Assembly (NCBI RefSeq): GCF_004664715.2
Contig: NC_051068.1
Coordinates: 9,787,298-9,851,297 of the forward strand
Reading direction: 5' to 3'
DNA: 64,000 nt
DNA from: Peromyscus leucopus
Taxonomy: Eukaryota > Chordata > Mammalia > Rodentia > Cricetidae
Part shown: positions 1 through 10,462 of the stretch, one piece after another
Position numbering within the stretch: position 1 is the first letter of the stretch
How the letters are laid out: every line of letters begins with the position of its first letter
Notes under the pieces: generated by a model
Database searches by the model: none
What the model saw: the letters and a program-made list of their open reading frames with translations, nothing else
Told to the model about the DNA's origin: nothing
Program-made: the position numbers and the translations under genes

Positions 1-1366
1 CTGTCCCAACCTTCTCACCTCTGAATTGTCAGATGTCTATGAGAGACAGACACTGTCTCAATAATTCCCCACCTCAACTTCTTGGAGCGTCCCACTCTCT
101 TTCAGGGAGGCGATGTACCAAGCTCAAGTGCAGCCGATGCCATGGCTGGGGGAGCGCAGTCCACGTGGTTCTGGCCCTGGAGATGCAGAAGAAAGTCTGG
201 GGAAGGCTTGCTTTCTTAAGGAAAACCTCCTCTTCTCTCCTCCGCCTTCCTTCCTGCTGTGAGCAGGGGTGGAACAGTAATCTTAGACTTAGAACAACAC
301 TCGACAGAAAAGGGGCTTCACCCACCCTGACTGCTAGGATCAGGTTTCTCATGACAGGAGAAAAATAAACTCCTCCCTTGTGAAGCTCATGGTCAAGATA
401 GTTTCACACAATTGAACACCTTAGCAGCAGGTAAGTTCTTTCAGAAGACAAGCCTAAAAATCATTCTAGGCTCCCTACCTAAAAGGTGTCATTGCAGAAA
501 GAGGGGGTTTTCCAGCATCAGAAAGTCCAGGTTTTAGTTTCAGCTCTGCTGATTATGTTAGCTAATGATCTTGCCTACGTTTGTGAAATATTTTATATTG
601 TAAAATCAAAAGCTATCATTAAAAAAATAAAGACCCATGATGATACATAGTGCTTAGCATATAAAAATGATTTATCAGTAATCATTGATACTCGTTTCCA
701 ACCTCCACCAAATTTTTCTCTAGCAGAATTCAGCATCACCATTTTGTATAAACTGAGGACATGACCTCTCCAAGGTATGGCTGAGGGGAAGGTTATTGTA
801 GATATGAGGGCGAGACCAGCCAGAAGCACCTGGAAGAATGGAAGGCAGGGAGAGAAAGTAGCAGACTGAGGACAGCAGACTGGGCCTGGCCAGGAGAGGA
901 GAGGAGAGACAGATAAAGACAAAGAGGACTAAGAGAGGAAGACAGAAGAGAGGGGCAAAAGAGACGGAGGATAGCCGAAATAGCAGGGTTATACGGAGAA
1001 AAGAGAAGCCGGGGCCAGAGAAGTTCCTGTGACGGAGAAGTTCATGGCCAGGGAGGAGGCAGGAGGAGCTGGCACTGTGATACTAAAGGAGCCTGCAGGC
1101 CAGCATGTGGGCACCATAGATAGACATTTGTCCCTCTGCCCTTTGGTAGAGGGAACAGGCTTCACGCATTCTTTAGGAGTGCTGGCTTTTGTCTAACCAC
1201 CAGAATTTGGGGAGTGGAGTTTCCTTTAGATCTGACAATATTCATTTCCAGTTTCATCAATCTTTAGACAATTGCTTATTCAGATCTTAAATGTTTTTGC
1301 TACAGCAAGTTTCATTACACAGCACCAATGGCCTAGTACCTTTTAATTACATTTTGTGTCTGTGTG
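1..1366. other. No recognised gene; purine-rich patch
   Basis: A 111-codon plus-strand frame (33-368) and its antisense shadow show no family features. The stretch about 835-1080 is GA-rich and may be part of an old repeat. Nothing else is supported. Confidence 0.4.
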
Positions 1367-1698
1367 TGTATGGTGATATTTTATTTGTACTGAAATGTAA
1401 TTTTAATTTTATGTTAATAAATAAAGTTGCCCTGGGGTCAGAGCTATTAGAGCCATAGCAAGAGCGTGGTGGTTAGAAGAGCTAGGTAGATTTCTGTGTG
1501 TTCAGGGATACAGCCAGTATTGGAGACATACGCCTTTAAGACCTGGAGGGCAGCTGGGCGGTGGTGGCGCACGCCTTTAATCCCAGCACTCGGGAGGCAG
1601 AGGCAGGCGGATCTCTGTGAGTTCGAGGCCAGCCTGGTCTCCAAAGCGAGTTCCAGGAAAGGCGCAAAGCTACACAGAGAAACCCTGTCTCGAAAAAC

Positions 1699-1738
<40 letters not shown>

Positions 1739-1976
1739 CCTGGAGGGCAGTACTTACAGGCAGTGATGAGGCAGTCATGTGGTTGGGTTTACAACCAATG
1801 AGAAGACAGAACAGAAAGACTATTTAAACACAGACAAACAGGAAGTAGCTCTCTCTCGAGGAAGTTAGGAGCACTGCAGGAGGTAAGAATTTATCTCTGA
1901 GCTCTGACCTTTCGGCTTTCTCTTTTACATTGGCTCTGTGTTTTTTATTTTAAAAAGACGATTGGTTACATCTACA
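1367..1976 (+). mobile_element. 5' LTR of a class II ERV (RMER17/MYSERV-type), split by a B1
   Basis: The element begins about TGTATGGTGATATT and ends TCTACA, two bases before a primer binding site at 1979. A TATA-like TATTTAAA is at 1821-1828. The head resembles the solo LTR at 32478 and the antisense LTR at 60524-61650. A B1 is inserted at 1554-1734 with clear target duplication. Family naming is from memory. Confidence 0.75.
1538..1750 (+). mobile_element. B1 SINE inside the ERV LTR, with target duplication
   Basis: The B1 body starts near 1554 and runs into a poly(A) tract ending about 1734. The 16-bp direct repeat AAGACCTGGAGGGCAG flanks it exactly at 1538-1553 and 1735-1750. The right half reads ccaggaaaggcgcaaagc, a variant I associate with cricetid rodents. 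Confidence 0.95.
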
Positions 1977-1978
1977 TC

Positions 1979-1996
1979 TGGCGCCCAACGTGACAA
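1979..1996 (+). other. Retroviral primer binding site, lysine-tRNA type
   Basis: TGGCGCCCAACGTG, directly after the 5' LTR, matches the 3' end of lysine tRNA (Lys-1,2 type) over its first 14 bases and then diverges. This places the provirus with betaretrovirus-like (ERVK) elements. Confidence 0.8.
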
Positions 1997-2225
1997 GAAT
2001 CCATTAAAAACTGCTTGGGGCCGGCTCCCTAGCCGGAGCAGCCGGCTCCCTAGCCCCGGCCCAGGTCTGCTTGGCCTCAGGCCGGACTGTGAGCTGCTTG
2101 CTTAAAGCCAGTGCTACAAACAACTCAGGCCTGCCCTGCTAAACAGGGCCCCTGCCTGTAAAGCCAAGCCTTGACTCGGCTCAAGAGGGAACAAGTGGCT
2201 GGCTTTAAGCTTTAGCCGGCTACCC

Positions 2226-2299
2226 CTTCGCTTTCACTTTCACTTTCACTTTCGCTTTTGCTTTTGCTTTCTCTCTTGCTTTCTCTCTGTCTCTCTGTT

Positions 2300-2359
<60 letters not shown>
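2226..2359 (+). repeat. TTTCAC/CT-rich microsatellite in the ERV leader
   Basis: Repeats of TTTCAC and CTTTTG grade into a pure (TC)n run up to 2359, between the primer binding site and gag. No open frame crosses it. Confidence 0.9.
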
Positions 2360-2362
<3 letters not shown>

Positions 2363-2485
2363 TCACACCTAGGACACTAGGTGGCTCTTTTGAAATTCGC
2401 TCGGATTTCTACTGTTCTACGCAGATTTGGTAAGTCATAAAGAAAACTATTTAAAAGACAATTTTTTTCCACATTTAAAAAAAAA

Positions 2486-3778
2486 ATGGGTTTCCTGTGT
2501 ACATTGGAAGAATGGGTTTTGTTTGAAATTTTAGGCAGTCTGACAATGGAACAACTTTATGAGAAGATTAATATTGATCGAATTATGCAGTTTATCACCA
2601 TGCTTATTCTCATTTTACTATTTAAAAAGATAGTCGATTTAAGTGCCAGGATAACAGCTTTAGAAAAACCTGTTAATTTTAACAGTGAAGTTGGTTCAAG
2701 TTTGGATCATAAGGTTACAGAAAGAAAGCCTGTTTTCACACAGTCACCCTTAATTTATCCTGTAACCGTACAGCAGATGCCTGATCAAATGGCTACACAA
2801 AATACCTGGACTCCAATTGAACTGATGGATTTTAAAAGGTTTAAGGAGGCAATAGTATCTTATGGCATGCATTCCCCATATGTAAAGCAAATGTTAAACT
2901 CTTGGTCAACATATAATAGGATTATACCACAGGACTGGCGGGACCTTGCACAAGCTGTTCTGGAACCCAGCCAGAGACTTCAATTTCTAACGTGGTTTAA
3001 GGAGGAAGCTAGAAACGTAGAAACACAATGGAGGGATAAAGGAATACAAGTTTGTCAGGATCAGCTTATTGGAGAAGGCCAATATGCTTCAATACAAACA
3101 CAATGTTTATATGATGTTCAAACCCTAATTTTATGTCGAATGGCAGCCTTGAATGCATGGGACAGAGTTGAGGAACCAGGAAAAAAACCTGAGTCATTCA
3201 CAAAGGTTATGCAAGGCCCAAAAGAATCTTTCACAGATTTTTTAGAAAGACTGGCTTCAGCAGTAAACAGAATGGTCTCAGGATCAGAAGCTAGTAAGGC
3301 AATAATTGAAGCTTTGGCATTTGAGAATGCGAATGCAGCATGCAAGAGAATAATCAGGCCGTTAAAGGCAAGATCTGCACCTTTGGAAGATTGGATTAGA
3401 GAAACAATTAATGTTGAGGTTGATGAGCATGATGATACGTGGGTAGGAGAAGTAATTTCAAAAGGTTTGAGGAGTGTTAGATGTTTTGGGTGTGGAAAGC
3501 AAGGACATTTTAAAAGGGACTGTAAACAGGTCATTCCTAGAAGCAATGTTTCTTCAAGGAACAATGGCAACAGAATGCCCCTTCCTTCTGGAGTATGCAG
3601 AAGGTGTGGTAAGGGAAAACACTGGACCAACGAATGTAGATCAACAAAGGACAGACAGGGTAATTCTTTGCCTCAGTTTTCGGGAAACTCCCGGAGGGGC
3701 CTCATGCAGGCCCCCATAGCAAAACCAGTTCAAACCTTTCCTGCAGCTGTAGAGGAAATCCCTGCTCTGAGCGATTAA
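2486..3778 (+). CDS. Endogenous retrovirus gag, open frame of 430 codons
   Basis: This frame encodes a class II ERV Gag polyprotein, which would form the particle shell and bind the RNA genome. The capsid part is recognisable: a major homology region begins GPKESFTDFLERL near residue 244. Two CCHC zinc knuckles follow, CFGCGKQGHFKRDC at 333-346 and CRRCGKGKHWTNEC at 371-384. The N terminus is odd: a short hydrophobic helix at about 33-46 then a heptad-like LSARITALE, where a longer basic matrix domain is usual. It may start at Met1 or Met21. The frame is uninterrupted. The gag end overlaps pro through a -1 frameshift signal at 3682. It is an old insertion, since an LTR and pol are broken by B1s; expression is unknown. 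Confidence 0.9.
   Translation: MGFLCTLEEWVLFEILGSLTMEQLYEKINIDRIMQFITMLILILLFKKIVDLSARITALEKPVNFNSEVGSSLDHKVTERKPVFTQSPLIYPVTVQQMPDQMATQNTWTPIELMDFKRFKEAIVSYGMHSPYVKQMLNSWSTYNRIIPQDWRDLAQAVLEPSQRLQFLTWFKEEARNVETQWRDKGIQVCQDQLIGEGQYASIQTQCLYDVQTLILCRMAALNAWDRVEEPGKKPESFTKVMQGPKESFTDFLERLASAVNRMVSGSEASKAIIEALAFENANAACKRIIRPLKARSAPLEDWIRETINVEVDEHDDTWVGEVISKGLRSVRCFGCGKQGHFKRDCKQVIPRSNVSSRNNGNRMPLPSGVCRRCGKGKHWTNECRSTKDRQGNSLPQFSGNSRRGLMQAPIAKPVQTFPAAVEEIPALSD
3682..3714 (+). promoter_or_regulatory. Gag-pro -1 ribosomal frameshift signal
   Basis: The slippery heptamer G GGA AAC (3682-3688) is in the correct gag phase (X XXY YYZ). A 7-nt spacer follows, then a perfect 7-bp GC-rich hairpin, GGGGCCT (3696-3702) and AGGCCCC (3708-3714), with the loop CATGC. 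Slipping back one base leads into the pro frame, which is open from here past the gag stop. The same heptamer is used by some betaretroviruses. Confidence 0.88.
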
Positions 3779-4257
3779 ATAACCAAATGACTATTGGAAT
3801 AAATCATGCTGGTCAGGATGATGAAACAGAGAGAATAGAAAATTCAGGAGAAAACATAAAGAAAATTTTTTGGCAAACTTCCATTAATGAACAGAGACCA
3901 AAATTAATGATAAAAATAAATGGTGTTTTGTTGTCTGGTCTGGTAGACACAGGCGCGGACATTACCATAATTGCACCAGAATTTTGGCATCCAGCTTGGC
4001 CTCTTCAGGAGGTAAACATTCAACTGTTAGGAATTGGGACATTATCTCAGGTGAAACAGAGTGCAATATGGCTGGAATGTATAGGTCCAGAAGGACAAAG
4101 AGGAAAATTAAAACCATATGTGGCTAACATAGCTATGAACCTGTGGGGTCGAGACTTGTTGCAACAATGGAATACTCAGATTAAAATCCCTCCAATCTCA
4201 GAAACAAATCAAAAACTAGCACATGTTTCTGAGAGAAATATTAGAAGGCATTTTTGA
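3683..4257 (+). CDS. Endogenous retrovirus protease (pro) frame
   Basis: An aspartic protease of the retropepsin family, which cuts Gag and Pol polyproteins. The frame is entered by -1 frameshift from gag near 3688; the first internal ATG is at 3787. The active-site motif [11 protein letters not shown] is present (catalytic Asp codon 3946-3948), followed by the conserved GRDLL near the C terminus. The frame has no stop before 4257. The following pol frame is not in the -1 phase relative to pro (it is offset the other way), so a small indel has probably disrupted the pro-pol junction. Confidence 0.85.
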
Positions 4258-4620
4258 GTGGTCACCAGCCATCCATATTATACAAGAACAGGGCACAACA
4301 ACTGATAATCTTCCAAAAATACCAACAGCTCTACCTTTAAAATGGTTAACAGACAAGCCTGTATGGGTTCAGCAATGGCCTTTAACAACAGAGAAACTCC
4401 AGGCTTTAGAAGAGCTGGTAGAAGAACAGCTAAATGCTCAGCATATTGAACAGTCAGCCAGCCCTTGGAATTCTCCTGTATTTGTTATTAAAAAGAAATC
4501 TGGTAAATGGAGAATGGTAACAGACCTTAGAGCAATTAACAAAGTAATTCAGCCAATGGGCTCTCTACAATCCGGAATTCCTTTACCTACTGTGTTACCA
4601 AAAGGATGGCCTCTCACTGT
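4223..4620 (+). pseudogene. 5' part of ERV pol (reverse transcriptase), cut by a B1
   Basis: The frame encodes the fingers region of a class II ERV reverse transcriptase, including [19 protein letters not shown] and [12 protein letters not shown]. It stops being retroviral at about 4620, where an antisense B1 begins; the open frame to 4825 reads through the SINE. The YXDD catalytic region is absent, and pol does not obviously resume on the plus strand after the B1. Confidence 0.85.
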
Positions 4621-4805
4621 TTCTTTTCTTTTTTCTTTTTCTTTTTTTTTTTTTTTTTGGTTTTTCGAGACACGGTTTCTCTGTGTAGCTTTGCGCCTTT
4701 CCTGGAACTCACTTGGTAGCCCAGGCCGGCCTCGAACTCACAGAGATCCTCCTGGCTCTGCCTCCCGAGTGCTGGGATTAAAGGCGTGCGCCACCACCGC
4801 CCGGC
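4621..4805 (-). mobile_element. B1 SINE, antisense, terminating the plus-strand pol
   Basis: A poly(T) tract followed by ggtttttcgagacacgg and the full B1 reverse complement to cgcccggcc. It carries the same aaaggcgcaaagc variant as the B1 in the LTR. Target duplications are not clear. Confidence 0.93.
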
Positions 4806-4924
4806 CCCTTTCTCTTTATATATAAATTCAAGGTTAAAGTATATTTGTTTTTAGATCACAAAGAACATTCCCTTTAGATTTCAGCCTCCCTTTGGCAAGT
4901 GGCTTTTAAATTTAAGTCACTATA

Positions 4925-4988
4925 CATCTTATGTGGCTGCTTCTGCCTCCCAAGTGCTGGGATTAAAGGTGTGAACTGTTGCCTGGCT
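4925..4988 (-). mobile_element. B1 fragment, antisense
   Basis: The sequence ctgcctcccaagtgctgg followed by gattaaaggtgtgaa is the 5' half of a B1 in reverse complement. Confidence 0.7.
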
Positions 4989-4989
4989 A

Positions 4990-6190
4990 TGGATTCCTTA
5001 TAATAGTTATTTTCATAGGGTTGTCTTGGTTTAATTTGGTTCTCCATTTCCCCTTATTTTTTAGTGTTAGGGGTAAACTTTCAAGATTTTTGAATGTGTA
5101 ATCTACCATTCTTCTTGATTTATATTGAATTTGTTCCCTGGAAAACTTCAATATTCTAGTCTTAATTAAACATGATGCCAATTTGTCCACTATTTCATTA
5201 TTTTCAGACATTTTGTCTGCCTTGCTTGTATAAACTACATAAAATTTAATGTCTTTGCCAAGTTTTCCTAGGTTTTGCCATTTCCACTCATGCCTCCTAT
5301 GATCAGGTACCTTTGCCATTTGTCTGCCATCAGTGGTTTTCCATTTTGATGACCACCTAGCTGTACCATTGCACACTCACACACCATGAACTGGAGAAGA
5401 CATTTTCCTTTGGTCTTCCTTATGTTTGTCTTATCACCAACAGTGCTGCTATTCAGTGTGTTGTGCTGATTTGGTGGTTCCTTCCTCAGGAATAGCCATT
5501 CCAATCCCCCTCTACAGGCTGCCACTTTCCATTAGTTTTCATTCCATCAGTGGTTGATGAACCATCAGTAAACCATGCCTTAGCCAAATGTTGTGACCAT
5601 TTCATTGGTCCACACTGTGCAATGGTGCCTCTTTTGGGGGAGGGGGAGTGGTTTAGGGGTGGTGATTATGGGAACTGAGCTATTTCCTCAGTACAGTAAG
5701 GCACTGACCCCTTTGCTACCACATCCTGGTCACAAAGGAATTCAGATGGGTACTAGTTTTATTGTAATACCTTTCCTTCCATGGCTAAGTCTGTGAAGAA
5801 CTCTGTCTTCAAACAGATCCAATCCATCATTGTAAGGGGTGCTCTTATGACCATGGGGTGGTTGGCAATGACTGAGTAAAAGGTTCTCCACGCCTCATAA
5901 AATGTCCAGATATGTTTCTCAAGGAGAGAGTATTTATTCTCCAGATATGCAAAGTGTTTGCAACAGAAGCCAACAGAAAAATGTTGGTGGACTCCTTTCT
6001 ACCTTATTCAGAGTCCCCAGTTGCCAATTCACCAATAAATATGATATTCATAATTAGGTTACCATCTGGTTCAATATTGGTCAGGGTTGCATGCATGGAG
6101 AAGAACTTACTAGCAGTTTTGAAAGTTGCTCTTTGTTCCTGGTCCCATTGGAAATTGGCTGCCTTTCTTATAACCCTGTAGAGCATTTTT
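4990..6190 (-). pseudogene. Decayed ERV pol fragment: RT thumb/connection and RNase H, minus strand
   Basis: Minus-strand translation gives a thumb/connection-like piece at 6186-6004 (VIRKAANFQWDQEQRATF), then an RNase H start, AWFTDGSSTTDG, around 5550-5578, whose FTDGSS carries the first catalytic aspartate. An RNase H C-terminal-like ENNEIVDKLAS follows in the 5376-4987 frame. Frames change several times and stops intervene, so it is inactive. It is antisense to the neighbouring gag-pro provirus and therefore a separate or rearranged copy. Confidence 0.65.
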
Positions 6191-6239
6191 ATAATAATCT
6201 GTAAATATGGTATGTGATTTCTCTAGGATTCAAGCATAT

Positions 6240-6400
6240 CCATTAGGAGCTGTCTCTGAATCTTGTCCCTAGGTGGTGGAATTAAAGGCATGTAAACTAC
6301 ATTGTTCACTGTAGCTCTAGAACTTAGAAAACAAATAACTCATAGAGGTCCTCCTATTTCTTCTGGGATTAAAGGCATGGGCTACCACCACCCTGCTCAA
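6240..6400 (-). mobile_element. Degenerate B1-like fragments, antisense
   Basis: Two pieces, around 6265-6295 and 6335-6395, contain ggattaaaggcatg-type B1 box sequence in reverse complement. They are too diverged to set ends. Confidence 0.5.
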
Positions 6401-6496
6401 ATATTTTAGCTCTAAAACACTCCAACTCTTAGAGATTTAGCAAGCAAGTTTAAACTGTAGCAACCCTTTGAATTTACTTAAAACATTTTAAATATC

Positions 6497-6645
6497 TTTT
6501 GTTTGAAGCAGGATTTCTTTAGTAGTCCTGGCTGTCCTGGAACTAGCTCTGTAGACCAGGCTGGCTTGGAATTCACAGAGATCTGCATGCCTCTGCCTCC
6601 CAAGTGCTAGGATTAAAGGTGTGCATCACCACCACCACCTGGCCA
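6497..6645 (-). mobile_element. B1 SINE, antisense
   Basis: Near full-length B1 in reverse complement, from tttgaagcaggatttc through ctgcctcccaagtgctagg to accacctggcc. Confidence 0.88.
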
Positions 6646-6949
6646 TTTTAAATATCTTAACTGTGTTTTTAATAACAGACAATAAAAATATCCCTTTTAT
6701 TTAGGAAAAAACTCAAAAAGCTTATGTCCAAGATGGTGTGAGCCATTTGGAAATCTACAGTGTAATATTCTAACATGGAGTTAAGACACATGGTTTAAGA
6801 AAACCCATTTTTTCTTTGTGTGCCTTTGGTAAATTATCATTCAAAACTATTGTTTTTTTTTTTTTTATTTTTTTCATGCCTGATCAGATGAAAGGCATTT
6901 GTTAGTTTGGATTGAATGCTCAAGCTGTCTGATGAACTATTGCCTCTCC

Positions 6950-7110
6950 TTATTCAGGAGATCTCTCCTGTATGAATCTAATCTATATGAATCTTGATGG
7001 TATCCATAGCATTTCTTCTCCTATGCAAACAAAAGCAAAACCTCTTCCCCAATGTAACACACATCCTGGTTTCCATTCTGAGGTCAACATATCTTTAAAA
7101 TATACAGGCA
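6950..7110 (-). pseudogene. Decayed ERV integrase C-terminal region, minus strand
   Basis: Minus-strand translation around 7095-6985 gives LTSEWKPGCVLHWGRGFAFV followed by GEEMLWIPSRF, the pattern of a betaretrovirus-like integrase C-terminal DNA-binding domain. Stops follow within 40 codons. It lies in the same orientation as the integrase core at 7640-8110, but about 500 nt further from it than expected. Confidence 0.6.
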
Positions 7111-7639
7111 GATTTAATTTGAAGATGGCAGGCAAAAGCACCTTGGTCTAAGTACTTCCATTTTGACTTCAGACTCCATTACCTGTAGGATGAAATAAAG
7201 TTCAGGTTCCCAAGTCCTAGAGGAGCTGAGAACTTTCCAATGGCTGACCTACTCCTCCTTAAACCATAGAAATAGTCATTATGCATCTTTAGTTCTCTAG
7301 AAACATTATGGATGTTCCTGACAACAGAAAGAACAAATGAGTCTGATTGGTTGGACCTAAAGGCTTGCATTGTACATTGGTTGACAATGATGGAATACAC
7401 AAGGAAAGTCCCTAATCTCTAAATCCTGATTGGTGAAAATTGTAAGTGTAACTTGGCAGGAAATGTTTGTGATTTTTGTGCTTACAAATCCTAATTCTCC
7501 TCCTGCTCAGGGCTGTCAGGAAGAAAAAGGCTCCTGAGTCCTTGTCCTGCAGCCCTGATTGATCAGTGATCTGCTTCTGTGGTGAGTTATTAAAATCTTT
7601 GGAACCCATATGCGTTGTCTCTCTCCTTTCTCGTGGTGC

Positions 7640-8110
7640 ATAATGGGCTAAGGGTAATATCAGGTTTTTTCTACTATTCAATGTCTCTCAGCAGCTTTTG
7701 TTCCTTTCTCATTAGCATTTAAAAATTTAAAGTTAATAAAGCACTGTGTAATCTATCTCTGGGGATCTTTATTACACCTTTCTGTTTATTAAGCCTATCT
7801 TTTAAAGTGTAATTAGAATGTTCTATAACTGCTTGTCCTATAGAGTTTTGTGGTATACCTGTAGTATGTTTTATGTTGTAATATGCAAAAACTGTTTCGT
7901 TTTACTAGAGACATATGCTAGAGCATCATCAGTCTTAATTTGTACAGGTATCCCTACACTACCCATAACTTCTAATAAATGTGTGATTACAGAATCTTTT
8001 CAGAACTTAAAGCAGTTGCCCATTGAAATACTGAATATGTATCTATGGTATGGTGCACATACTTTAATTTTCCAAACTCTGCAAAATGAAACACATCCAT
8101 TAGACAAATT
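7640..8110 (-). pseudogene. Decayed ERV integrase catalytic core, minus strand
   Basis: Minus-strand translation shows [15 protein letters not shown] (first Asp codon 8041-8043), KTDDALAYVSSKTKQF (second Asp codon 7928-7930) and GQAVIEHSN (Glu codon 7821-7823), the D,D,E pattern of retroviral integrase. The last two are 107 nt apart where 108 would keep frame, so one base has been lost. The first two are closer than usual, implying a deletion. Confidence 0.7.
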
Positions 8111-8359
8111 TCATTTCAATGACAATAGTGGGAAATTGGTATATGAACATTTGAAGACAGGTTAAGCTAGTTCCTCACCTCCATTCCAACAAGCCACAAC
8201 TATCTTTTAGTAAGTTAAGCTATCTATATCCCCCATATTAGGTGCCTTTAGCCTTTAGTTCAATTACTGGAACAATGTCATTTTTTTCTGTGTGTTTGTT
8301 TACCCTTTAGAGAAAAGCAATATTGTAGTGTCCAGGCAACCAGCAGATGTAATATCGAG

Positions 8360-10195
8360 CACTCTGTCCTCATTGTTTTTAGCTGCAATTATCAAAATAA
8401 CTCATCAATATTCATACACTTACATTCACTTACAAAATTTAGGCAATTATTTCAGTCATAAAATATCTCCACATGATGTTTGATAGCATGTAGGAAGATG
8501 TTCTCTCTTAACTGTTTTCATTACAGATATTTTAAATATGCAAAGTAACTAGTATCCTAAGGCCCCATGTTCCCGTTCTGCAGTTCCAGCAGTTAACTCA
8601 CCACCTGGCTGGTTTCAGTCCCTGCCACCCACTTCCTCCTTGTACTTCTTCTGAAGCCAACCCCACTACAGACTGCAGTATGTGTCTCTAAAGATAAGGA
8701 CTTTTCAGGGGCCAAGTGTTTTGTCAAGCATCGAAACTGAAACGAGTTTGTGGGACATCTGCCAAGAAATGGCTGTGGTAGTCACAAGAAGCTGCACTTT
8801 GGGGAATGGGTAGAACCGGAGACAGTAATGTTGAACGAAGTAAGGCAGACATAGAAAGATAGATATCACATTTCTCAATTGCTGAAGTGTTTGCAGTGTG
8901 AGCATGAACGCTGGGGTCCAGCTTTGGTTCGGGTTCAGGTCCTAGGATGGGAAAGGGGCGTCGGCACAAGGAAAACTTCTGACCACCAAGTGGATTGCAC
9001 TCAAGTGGCCCCAAATAGCTCGGGCCGTCTTTATTTATATTTAAACAGAGTTTTCTTACCATGGTTACATGAACAGCTTTATTATTGGCTTCCATTTTTT
9101 GACTTCAAGAAATGCATAATAATTTAAGGAATACATTGTGATCATTATGAAATCTCCATTGTTCCCCTTTATGCTTCCCCAAATACACCTTCCATCCCCT
9201 GCATAACCTTATTCTAGACACAGAGGTCAGCATTTTTGCAGGCTTCACTAAAAATCGAGCCAGACACATCCTGCTCTGCAGCACTGATGTCAGCTGGTGG
9301 CTACCTCTGGTTACAAAGTTAAAAAGTAATAGACATGGGTACAATGCTTTAAGGACAACAATATTCAAACCCAGACAATTTTTATGTCTGCAAGATATAT
9401 TTTTATATAGTTCCCTCTTCTAAAGGAGAGTCTATGTCTCAATCTCTCTATAAAAGGCAGATTTCAATAAGGCACGCTTTTCCCACCCACTATACCATAC
9501 TTCTTCCACCAATATAAGCTCCCGTGTATGAGAAAGAGGGATCTGTCCATCTCACAGTTTACATTGCATTTTTTCCTCTTGGAGCATACCAGATCCTACC
9601 AATGATTCTGTGCTTGGTGTCCCAGCAGCTTACTCTCAACAGCTGGCACTATGTGTATTCCTGAGGATTTCTCCCTAGTCTATGTGTGCATGCCCTGCTC
9701 TCTTTTCCAGAACTGTTAGACATGGTAATTATTCCAAGTGTTATTTTCTCATATGTACCTAACTACCTCCATTGAGTCAGAAAAGTTCCCAGGGTTGGGA
9801 GTTGTAGTTAGTAATTCAAGATAAGAGATTTAAGAAGCATTAGCCCCCCTGTTGAATCTTAGGGAAAAATATTCAAGAAAGAGCAGAATTCCAGGGAAAA
9901 TTACAGCTATTGCATGTGTGACTGACAGAGTAAAAACTAAAAACTACCCAAAGAATCACCAATATAATGAGAGAGAAAAGAGCCTGCAAGCAGCATGCAT
10001 TTTGCAAATTCCTATGCTGTCCTGTGAACCACTGGTCCTTGCCAAGTGAGAGTCCATTTCCACAGGAGCCTTGCACTGAGGAAACCCATTGGACAGGTAG
10101 TCATATGCTGATCTGAGACTAGGCTGCATGGCTCCCAACACATGAAGACCTGAGTGTGAGCCCCATTCACACTCATGTTTTAAACATAAAATGCA
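8360..10195. other. No recognised gene or repeat
   Basis: Mixed-composition sequence after the integrase remnant. Frames of up to 123 codons at 8724-9127 lack codon-bias or domain support. Confidence 0.4.
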
Positions 10196-10202
10196 TGTTT
10201 AA

Positions 10203-10346
10203 AAAGCTGGGTATGGTGGCACACACTTGAAATGGCAGTGCTGAGGCGGTGTAGACAAGTGGATTCTTGGTGTGTATAGCCTGCTGTGTGAGTTTCAGAT
10301 CAGTGAGAAACCCTGTTTCAAAACACAAAGTGAATTGTGTCTGAGG
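10203..10346 (+). mobile_element. Diverged B1-type SINE
   Basis: Contains gctgggtatggtggcacac, then gctgaggc and a gaaaccctgtttcaaaac end. It is followed by a CA-rich stretch. Confidence 0.65.
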
Positions 10347-10379
10347 AATTACACCTGATATTGACCTCAGACCTCCAAA

Positions 10380-10462
10380 TGTATACAGACACACATGCAT
10401 GCACATATGCACACATACACAAGCATATGCAGATATATGTATACACACACACACATAAACAA
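10380..10462. repeat. Impure CA/ATAC microsatellite
   Basis: Repeated acacatgca, atacaca and cacacacaca units after the B1-like element. Confidence 0.7.

Noticed and set aside
1496..1801. 101-codon plus-strand frame and its antisense shadows
   Set aside because: Reads through the B1 and its poly(A) tail inside the LTR.
4621..4825. C-terminal part of the frame starting at 4223
   Set aside because: The sequence is a B1 in reverse complement, not retroviral protein.
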